This document shows, one piece after another, positions 9,266-14,991 of a stretch of 41,370 bases of DNA. Numbering within the stretch: the stretch's first letter is position 1; every line of letters starts with the position of its first letter. Made by a program: the position numbers and the translations under genes. Source of the DNA: Acidobacteriaceae bacterium (GTDB taxonomy: Bacteria > Acidobacteriota > Terriglobia > Bryobacterales > Bryobacteraceae); assembly GCA_019233755.1 (NCBI GenBank), contig JAFAMD010000062.1:1-41370 (forward strand). The letters run 5' to 3'. The notes below the pieces were generated by a model that was given only the letters and a program-made list of their open reading frames with translations, was not told where the DNA came from and did not search any database.

Positions 9266-9952
9266 CTAATCCCTTCCGCCACGCGCCATCCGCGTCCGTT
9301 CGGGCCCTGCCTGGGAGTCTCCGGTCCGGAATTCGGTCATGCTGCGCGCAATATCTTTTGGTTTCTCTGTGTCGACGCCTGTGTCTTCAGATATGTACGT
9401 CAATTGTGTGGGGGCCGCGAAGCGGGTACCGGAAGCGGCGACTATTTCCGCTATCTTCAAGATCACGTCCTGTTGGATTGTGGTGAATTGTGCGGTGTCG
9501 CAGGTGTTGACGTAGGCCCACAACGACAATTGAAAGGCAGCGCCGGCAAAGTTCGCCACCCGAATTCGCGAGGTTCCCGATTCGATCCCCGGGTGTTGAT
9601 CCAACATGCTCTGCACGCGATCGAGCACGAACCGTAGCTGTTCCACCTCTGTTTCAATCCGCAGTGAGAATGTTTGGTTGATCAGGCATTTCTTGCGGGA
9701 TTTAGAGTTTGCGAACTGCATTTGTGCAAGCAACCCATTAGGAACGACCAGCAGATTCTGGTCCTGTGTTCGCAACTTTAGCGAGCGGAGGCCGATATCC
9801 TCGACAGAGCCAACTTGGTCGCCGATCTTGCAGAGGTCACCAACCTTAAGAGCTTTGTCCATCAACAGAGTGACCCCGCCCAGGAAGTGCTGATTCAGCT
9901 TGAAGGAGTCCGCGGGCTTATCCCAGCACCAGAGCCACGAAGACGGCGGATA
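9266..9952 (-). pseudogene. MscS-type mechanosensitive channel, N-terminally truncated remnant
   Basis: The readable part is the end of the pore helix and the cytoplasmic beta and alpha/beta domains of an MscS channel: FLGGVTLLMDKALKVGD, QVGSVEDIGLRSLKLRTQDQ, VVPNGLLAQMQFANSKSRKK, and an end typical of the family (EIVAASGTRFAAPTQLTYIS). The frame is open only from a stop at 9953-9955. The transmembrane helices that should precede it are absent. A short hydrophobic piece (ALISAVFVALVLG) occurs in another frame immediately upstream, consistent with decay. Translation from the internal ATG near 9865 would give only a soluble domain of about 199 residues. It is treated as a pseudogene; a retained soluble fragment is the alternative. 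Confidence 0.75.
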
Positions 9953-9955
9953 TCA

Positions 9956-10129
9956 GTGCTGCTTGATCATCCGGTTGCCAAGCAATTGGGAATCTTCTCC
10001 TGGCTGCTGATCGTTCTGGCGCTAGCGGCGCGCCGTCCCGTAACCGCCATTCTGATTGGCGCCGTAGTCTTCATCGGCCTCGTGATCGGATTCATCAATG
10101 CGACACGGTGGCTATTCGGAAAGAAGTGA
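9956..10129 (+). CDS. Possible two-helix membrane peptide
   Basis: A 57-codon frame starting with GTG that predicts two transmembrane helices (LGIFSWLLIVLALAARR and ILIGAVVFIGLVIGFINAT) and a basic end (RWLFGKK). The composition looks coding, but the ribosome site is weak (GGCGGA) and the frame also runs open upstream into the antisense of the MscS remnant. It could be the C-terminal end of a lost membrane gene. No family is recognised. Confidence 0.35.
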   Translation: MLLDHPVAKQLGIFSWLLIVLALAARRPVTAILIGAVVFIGLVIGFINATRWLFGKK

Positions 10130-10678
10130 GTGATTCGTGAAAGGAATCCCGAGAGCAATTCAGGGAGGAATGAACTTTGGATAGCGGAGCAGTGGCAGCG
10201 GCTGAAGAGAAATCGCAAGCGCCGAGTGTGGAAACAGATGCATTGGCGGCCAAATGGGCCAGGCCGCAGAGACGGGAGGATTTATAGCTCTTAACCGTGG
10301 CCTGCGCCAGCATCAATGGCTCGTGCGAAGTCTCGGAACGGGCGCGGTTCGAGGGTTGAAGGAGTTCGACAAGCGGTTTTCGCGGCGAAGAGGTGAACCG
10401 GCCAGACGTAAGGGCGTAGTGAATGATGAGGCACCACACGGCAAGAGCGATCAGGGCAAATCGATTCAGGTACAGGGTGTCGCCTGCTACGCGAACGTTT
10501 CTTGCCGCTGGCGCGCCTCGGAGGACCTCTCTTTGCCGGTGTTTAAACGCGCGGAAGCATTTCCGGTGGCCCTTGTGTTGACCAGCAGAGGCACTGGCCT
10601 CCCTATGCAGGTTGCTGGTCGCAGTGTTGGAGCTGATGCGTCCCTATTTCAACTGTGTTTACGGAAGGTAAACGCAAC
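10130..10678. other. Decayed or non-coding stretch without a confident gene
   Basis: About 550 bases between small ORFs. A GGAGG site at about 10164 precedes a TTG-started 36-codon frame ending near 10287 (DSGAVAAAEEKSQAPSVET...). A longer plus-strand open frame of 151 codons (10254-10709) and a 114-codon minus-strand frame (10095-10439) overlap each other and lack recognisable domains or ribosome sites. I see no RNA gene or clear terminator. It is probably a remnant of accessory DNA. Confidence 0.4.
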
Positions 10679-10870
10679 ATGCCGAACGAAGTCTCACTTT
10701 CCGTTTTAATCCGCGGCTTACTCGAAGAGAAAGTGGACCGGCAAGGCCCCGAACCTGCGCATCCGACTTCGATTCGCCTGACGGCAGCGGTTCGCGAATG
10801 GGTGGAATCGCAGCCCGAGCTCTTCACACTTCGGTCAATTCGATCCTTTTGTGTTGTGTCGAAGGAGTGA
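10679..10870 (+). CDS. Small hypothetical protein, possibly coupled to the next ORF
   Basis: A 63-residue soluble protein starting MPNEVSLSVLIRGLLEEKVD, with a helical middle (SIRLTAAVREWVESQPELF). The stop TGA shares its last base with the ATG of the next small ORF (TGATG at 10868-10872), an arrangement typical of translational coupling, which argues these two ORFs are genuine. A GGAAGG stretch lies about 15 bases upstream of the ATG. No family is recognised. Confidence 0.4.
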   Translation: MPNEVSLSVLIRGLLEEKVDRQGPEPAHPTSIRLTAAVREWVESQPELFTLRSIRSFCVVSKE

Positions 10871-11031
10871 TGTTGGCAAGCGAAGCAGAGTTTCGTGAAG
10901 AAGACTCGAGGAAGGGGCTCACCTCTCTGGGGGCATCAGACGTCCTGTCCAGGGCGGGAATTGACGAGAATTCGCCGACGGATGACAAACCTGCGTGCAT
11001 ACGTCCGGGGCTGGACCCGCGATCCACTTAA
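10870..11031 (+). CDS. Small hypothetical protein
   Basis: A 53-residue acidic, polar protein (MLASEAEFREEDSRKGLTSL...) that begins at an ATG overlapping the preceding stop, with AAGGAG five bases before. It has no hydrophobic segment and no recognised domain. Supported mainly by the ribosome site and the coupling; otherwise unknown. Confidence 0.35.
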   Translation: MLASEAEFREEDSRKGLTSLGASDVLSRAGIDENSPTDDKPACIRPGLDPRST

Positions 11032-11097
11032 GCTACCAGCGGCAACGGTACTGAGTGCAGTTCGCGCTGTGATCGCGAGGCGAAAGGAGGGCAACCT

Positions 11098-11448
11098 GTG
11101 GCGCATACCTCGATTCCGCTATTTACCATGGCTGCAATGACGTGTGTCATTGTCGGCGCAGCCATTGGGATCTTAAGCAGCCTAGGCATGTCGCTCACGT
11201 TAATCGCAGTCTTGCTGTTATGGATGCCGGATTGGAAGCGTGGATTCACGTGGGCTGCCGTGGCGGGCACCTCGTATGTGGCTGTTTGGCTTGCTTGCAG
11301 TGGAAGCTGCCTCCGATCCGGGATTTACAGGAAGAATAAGCGCGGTTTGAAGACAGTGAAACCAGCGGACAAGTCCACCCAGTTAAACGAGGTTTGTCGA
11401 AGCGCGAAGAAGATAGAGAGCCACAAACGGCATAGGAGGAGATCATGA
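11098..11448 (+). CDS. Small membrane protein, unknown function
   Basis: A 116-residue protein from a GTG start with a strong AGGAGGG site six bases upstream. Two or three transmembrane helices fill the first half (TMAAMTCVIVGAAIGILSSL, LTLIAVLLLWMPDW, WAAVAGTSYVAVWLACSG), and the tail is highly basic (KRHRRRS at the end). Its last bases overlap the ATG of the next frame at 11445, which is preceded by GGAGGAG. No family is recognised. It lies between decayed accessory ORFs, so it may be part of the mobile element's cargo. Confidence 0.5.
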   Translation: MAHTSIPLFTMAAMTCVIVGAAIGILSSLGMSLTLIAVLLLWMPDWKRGFTWAAVAGTSYVAVWLACSGSCLRSGIYRKNKRGLKTVKPADKSTQLNEVCRSAKKIESHKRHRRRS

Positions 11449-11938
11449 GCACGGCTGCTGTTTTAAGTAGGCAGGCATCGGAAAGCAAGAACGAAACCGA
11501 CGCGGTTGGAATCACTGCTGCTGCCACTCCATTAAACACAAATTCTCGATCGGCGGGCACGAGGGATACATCACGGTCGGCATGTTTGAAGATGGATCTC
11601 CTGGTGAGATCTTCATTACCATGGCCAGGGAAGGTTCCACGATCTCCGGCTTGATGGACTCCATGGCGGTGGGAATCAGCCGGACACTCCAATATGGAGT
11701 GCCGCTGAAGTTTCTTGTCGAGAAGCCCGTTCGTTTCGAACCGAGCGGATGGATCGGCAATCCGCAGATTCCTTATGCGAAGTCGATTATGGATTACATC
11801 TTCCGCTGGCTAGGCGCGAAATTTCTGTGCCCGAAATATGACGCAACCGAAGTCGGCGAAAACTGGATTCTCCGGCGGACTGAGACCGATCCACAGCAAA
11901 GCCTGCCGGCCACCGGATACGGAGAAGGATGCCTATAA
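11445..11938 (+). pseudogene. nrdJ: Fragment of B12-dependent ribonucleotide reductase (nrdJ) inserted in accessory DNA
   Basis: From 11531 to about 11827 the reading frame encodes roughly 99 residues matching the C-terminal part of class II ribonucleotide reductase: IKHKFSIGGHEGYITVG, PGEIFITMAREGSTISGLMD, RFEPSGWIGNPQIPYAKSIM and DYIFRWLGAKFL. The residues between LVEK and RFEPSG are fewer than I expect for the family, suggesting a small internal deletion. Sequence before 11531 and after 11827 is unrelated; the frame ends at 11938 without the usual C-terminal cysteine/zinc region. A GGAGGAG site and ATG at 11445 open a different frame (69 codons), so the fragment would be reached only after a frameshift. 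The catalytic cysteines and cobalamin-binding regions are absent, so it cannot be an active reductase. Confidence 0.8.
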
Positions 11939-12067
11939 CTTCGGAGCAACGGTCAAGCTCTGCCAGGACAGGCCGGATCTGATCGGCGAGACCATTACTG
12001 ATGAGGACATCAGCTTTACTGCGCTGGCAACAGTAACACACCGGGATGGAGATTGGAACTAACTAAT

Positions 12068-12313
12068 ATGCAAAAAGCAGGGGACATACTATTTGACGGG
12101 ATCGCAGATGCGGTCGCAGAGAGATTGCTGAAGATGCAGTTTCGGCCAAATCGGCTGCTTACAGCGGAGGAGGCAGCTCAGTACTTAGGCTTGAGCGAGG
12201 ACGCCATCAGGGACTTAGTAAATCAGGGCAGGCTCATACCAGTCAGACCTACCCGCAAGCTACAGTTTGACATTCGCGATCTCGATGCCTTCATTGATTC
12301 GCTAAAGGGCTGA
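12068..12313 (+). CDS. Excisionase-like helix-turn-helix DNA-binding protein
   Basis: An 81-residue protein with a MerR/excisionase-type winged helix (RLLTAEEAAQYLGLSEDAIR, then DLVNQGRLIPVRPTRKLQFD and an acidic DLDAFIDSLKG end). Such proteins act as recombination directionality factors or as small regulators of integrated elements. The ATG at 12068 is preferred over TTG at 12053, as GGA lies about ten bases before it. It precedes the RHH and integrase genes in the same direction, fitting an excisionase role. It could equally be a general HTH_17 regulator. Confidence 0.8.
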   Translation: MQKAGDILFDGIADAVAERLLKMQFRPNRLLTAEEAAQYLGLSEDAIRDLVNQGRLIPVRPTRKLQFDIRDLDAFIDSLKG

Positions 12314-12338
12314 AAATTCGCCGGTGAAAATTCGCCGG
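12311..12338. repeat. Tandem 14-base direct repeat between excisionase and RHH genes
   Basis: TGAAAATTCGCCGG occurs twice head to tail (12311-12324 and 12325-12338). The first copy includes the stop codon of the excisionase-like gene. It is followed by AT-rich DNA (12345-12370) that could hold a promoter. A likely role is an operator or arm-type site for the RHH protein, the excisionase or the integrase, but this is inference. Confidence 0.55.
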
Positions 12339-12374
12339 TTGCGATTTGTAATTAAATGTAACACAATCGGCGAC

Positions 12375-12557
12375 ATGGCGAAAAAATCACCCAAAGCACC
12401 ACCTAAACTCAGCACTGTCTTTTCGGCTCGGCTGCCGGATGAGATGATAGCCCGGCTGGACAGGCTAGCCGACAAAGAGCACCGCACCGGGAACAACATG
12501 CTTACCCGCATCCTGGAGCGGGCGCTCCCCATTGAGGAGAAGCGGCCCCATGAGTAA
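12375..12557 (+). CDS. Ribbon-helix-helix (CopG/Arc-type) DNA-binding protein
   Basis: A 60-residue protein from the ATG at 12375: a basic N-terminus (MAKKSPKAPPK), a beta strand (TVFSARLPDEMIARLDRLA) and helices with HRTGNNMLTRILERAL, the pattern of a ribbon-helix-helix repressor or antitoxin. Its stop overlaps the integrase start by eight bases (ATGAGTAA at 12550-12557), so the two are probably translationally coupled. No toxin gene is adjacent, so a role as autoregulator of the integration module is more likely than an antitoxin role. Confidence 0.75.
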   Translation: MAKKSPKAPPKLSTVFSARLPDEMIARLDRLADKEHRTGNNMLTRILERALPIEEKRPHE

Positions 12558-13740
12558 CAAGCGCGCTTACGGCACCGGCAGCGCCGTACCTCGCGGCGGG
12601 GGCGTGTACCAGCTAAAGTACCGCCCCGAGTGGGCCGACAAGCCCCTATTCAAACGTGTTCATGTCGAAGGCAACAACCCGCGCAAGCAAGCCTACGAGG
12701 CGCTGCAAGCTTGGGTGGCTGAGCTGGACGCGCATAAGAAACAGCCCGTCGCTCTCTCAGTGGAGACTCTACACGATCTGCTCATCGCGGATTACCGAAG
12801 AAGGAAGCGCGAGACTACCGACGACACCTCGCACAAGTGGAAGAAGCACATCGACCCATACTTCGTCGGGCGGGATCTGATCGACATCGACAGCAACGAT
12901 GTTGAGAAGTATGTCGATGACAAGCTGGCCGAAGGGCTATCTAATGCCACGGTCAACCGGCATGTATCGTGGCTGCATAAAGCGGTGGTGCTGGCCCGCA
13001 AGCGGCATCTGACGAAGGCGATATTTGATCTAGAGAGGCTGGATGAACGGGCTGGCATTAGGCACGGATTCATTAGCCACGATGAGTATCTGGCGATCAT
13101 GCGCGAGCTGCCTGCGCATCTGCAAATGCTGTGGTGCTTTGCCTACCACTGGGGCATCCGCAAAGGCGAGTTGCTAAAGCTGCGCTGGGAGTGGGCGCTT
13201 CCCTATCTCACTGATGACGAGCCGATCATCAAGATACCGGGCTTTGATCGGCAGACGAAGCAGCGCATTACGAAGAACGGCGAGCCTCATACGTTGCCGC
13301 TCTATATGCCCGAGATGCTTGAGTTCCTGAAGATGGCGCTGAGCAGCCGGGCGAAGGACTGTCCATATGTCTTTCAGTACCAGGGCAGACGGCTGCGGAG
13401 TCCCAGGACCGGCTTTGAGAACGCGCGGCGGCGCGCTGGCCTGGAGCATGTCTTGATCCACGACACCCGACGTACTGCTGTGCGCAACATGATCCGCGCC
13501 GGCATCGACAAGAAGCGGGCCATGCAGATCAGCGGCCACAGGACAGATAGTATCTTCTACAGGTACGATATCGAGGCCGAAGGGGATGCGACAGAAGCAG
13601 GGGCCAAGATGCGCGGCTACATGGAAAATGAAAAGCGAAAACATGCCGGGCGCGAAAAATTGGGTGCAAAATTGGGTGCGGCAGCCGTCGAAGCCGACCG
13701 GAAAGGAGTCGAGGGAGTTTCCGGTAACTTGTTGAATTGA
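12550..13740 (+). CDS. int: Tyrosine recombinase (phage-type integrase)
   Basis: A 396-residue integrase. The ATG at 12550 has a GAGGAG site ten bases upstream. The N-terminal part (about 1-70) is an arm-binding-like region, a SAM-like core-binding domain lies at about 70-165, and the catalytic domain at about 175-345. Catalytic residues are visible: Arg204 in GIRKGE, His304-x-x-Arg307 in HDTRRT, His330 in GHRTD and Tyr339 in FYRYDI. All are present, so it should be active. It ends 12 bases from the CCA end of a tRNA-Leu gene, the classic position of an integrase next to its attachment site. The C-terminal tail after residue 350 is long and basic. Confidence 0.95.
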   Translation: MSNKRAYGTGSAVPRGGGVYQLKYRPEWADKPLFKRVHVEGNNPRKQAYEALQAWVAELDAHKKQPVALSVETLHDLLIADYRRRKRETTDDTSHKWKKHIDPYFVGRDLIDIDSNDVEKYVDDKLAEGLSNATVNRHVSWLHKAVVLARKRHLTKAIFDLERLDERAGIRHGFISHDEYLAIMRELPAHLQMLWCFAYHWGIRKGELLKLRWEWALPYLTDDEPIIKIPGFDRQTKQRITKNGEPHTLPLYMPEMLEFLKMALSSRAKDCPYVFQYQGRRLRSPRTGFENARRRAGLEHVLIHDTRRTAVRNMIRAGIDKKRAMQISGHRTDSIFYRYDIEAEGDATEAGAKMRGYMENEKRKHAGREKLGAKLGAAAVEADRKGVEGVSGNLLN

Positions 13741-13752
13741 AGTAATTTAACG

Positions 13753-13841
13753 TGGTGCTGGAGGTGGGGGTCGAACCCACATGTTCAGTGAAGAACGCGG
13801 GATTTTGAGTCCCGTGCGTCTGCCAGTTCCGCCACTCCAGC
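13753..13841 (-). tRNA. tRNA-Leu, anticodon CAA
   Basis: Read on the minus strand the gene starts GCTGGAG and ends CTCCAGC-A-CCA, a perfect seven-base acceptor stem with encoded CCA. The anticodon arm is CGGGA-CTCAAAA-TCCCG, giving anticodon CAA for UUG leucine codons. The long variable arm (around GTTCTTCACTGAAC) and the T arm (GTGGGTTCGACCCCCAC) fit a class II tRNA. Its 3' end faces the integrase gene and is the probable attachment site. Confidence 0.97.
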
Positions 13842-13932
13842 CGGCAATGAATCAACCTGAGTATAGCAACCCGGCTGAAACCATCCGGTCCGGCTTCAAC
13901 CGCCAGTGACCGTTCATCATCCGCTCACACAG

Positions 13933-14892
13933 TCACGAGTGAAACTCTTCGCCAATCTGTTGCAGAATCACCCGATCGGAAGCCTGTCCCACCGCATACA
14001 GCAGGCGCTCAATCGGCTCTAGCCGCGGCTCATGACTGAGTTGAAACGTCTGATGGTGTACGGGCAGAACCCGTTCTGCACCGGCGTAGTTCGCCATGGC
14101 GAGTGCTTGTTCCGGATTACAGTGTACTCGGATCCACGGATCGTACGCCCCAATCGGCATGATTGCCAGATCAACGCGGCGCGAAGAATGCACTCGTTTG
14201 AAGGATTCTGTATACGCCGTGTCGCCGCCGAAAAGCAGCCGGTAACGGCCGACATCGATGACGTAGCCGTTGAAACCGCGGTATACATCGCTCCGCATAC
14301 GAGCGCCCCAGTGTGCAACCTCAAAGGCGCGCACGGTTGCCGCTCCGGCCCGCACCACCTCATCCCAGCGCAGCTCGTGCACGCTCGCGTAGCGCCGCGG
14401 ACGAAGCAAATCCGCTGTTCGAAACGCCGTGACAACGTGCGTTCTTGGATCCTCGAGCTGCCGAAGGCTGGGAATATCGAAGTGATCCATGTGCGCATGG
14501 GAGAGCAGGATCACATCGATTCGGGGTAGATCGTTCACTGGTGCCGCGACTTCCACAAGACGCTTAATTCCTACCGTGAGTGGCCCCAGACTAATGCCCA
14601 CGCGCGCGCTGAACACGGGGTCCGTAAGTATCGTGACACCATCCGCTTTGATCAGCACAGTGCTATGCCCTAACCAGGCAGCATGCAGGCCGGTATCGGG
14701 CCACAGCTTCGGCATCGGCCGCAGCGCAGGCGGAATGGTCTCCCGCTTATACTCTTTTGAGATCTCGCGAAAAAAGGCCGGGGCCGCGCGTCTTAAGAAC
14801 CGCGCCGTCTCTGGAGCTCGTGTTACGCGGCCTGAAAACGTATTGTTATGAGGAATATGCGACGGCCTGTGGAACTTGGGAGTGCTCACCAC
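13933..14892 (-). CDS. Metallo-beta-lactamase-fold hydrolase (NAPE-PLD/UlaG-like)
   Basis: A 319-residue MBL-fold protein with WLGHSTVLIK, the metal motif HAHMDH (His132, His134, Asp136, His137), His194 (VAHWGAR), Asp224 (GGDTAY), PIGAYDPW and a C-terminal PVHHQTF. The PIGAYDPW and HxNPEQA pattern resembles N-acylphosphatidylethanolamine phospholipase D-like and UlaG-like hydrolases, so the substrate may be a phospholipid or lactone; this is not decided by sequence. No signal peptide is obvious. The start is GTG at 14892 with a weak ribosome site, and a second in-frame GTG follows directly. It is transcribed alone; the 99 bases to the next gene hold nothing evident. Confidence 0.85.
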   Translation of the reverse strand: MVSTPKFHRPSHIPHNNTFSGRVTRAPETARFLRRAAPAFFREISKEYKRETIPPALRPMPKLWPDTGLHAAWLGHSTVLIKADGVTILTDPVFSARVGISLGPLTVGIKRLVEVAAPVNDLPRIDVILLSHAHMDHFDIPSLRQLEDPRTHVVTAFRTADLLRPRRYASVHELRWDEVVRAGAATVRAFEVAHWGARMRSDVYRGFNGYVIDVGRYRLLFGGDTAYTESFKRVHSSRRVDLAIMPIGAYDPWIRVHCNPEQALAMANYAGAERVLPVHHQTFQLSHEPRLEPIERLLYAVGQASDRVILQQIGEEFHS

Positions 14893-14991
14893 GCTTGTTA
14901 GATGCGAACCGCCGGTTTATGCGCTGCAACCATCCACCTCAATGATCGCAGATCGAATTGGCGGCGGCGGCGTTCGTAAAGCTTGCCTCCA

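Larger units (their letters stand above)
12068..13841. mobile_element. Integration module at tRNA-Leu (end of an integrated element)
   Basis: Excisionase-like, RHH and integrase genes run toward the 3' end of tRNA-Leu(CAA) at 13753-13841. Integrases of this family commonly recombine within the tRNA 3' end. The element should extend leftward and may include the decayed ORFs from about 8.6 kb. I could not find by eye a second copy of the tRNA 3' end in the window, so the other boundary is unknown, either degraded or outside. Confidence 0.6.

Noticed and set aside
12302..12532. Minus-strand 76-codon frame opposite the RHH gene
   Set aside because: Antisense to a recognisable ribbon-helix-helix protein and lacking a ribosome site.
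8469..13752. Second copy of the tRNA-Leu 3' end marking the far boundary of the element
   Set aside because: I looked for partial copies of the tRNA end by eye and found none; it may be degraded or outside, so no att pair is claimed.
13529..13855. Minus-strand 108-codon frame over the tRNA
   Set aside because: Its start is a translation of the tRNA-Leu gene and the rest is antisense to the integrase.
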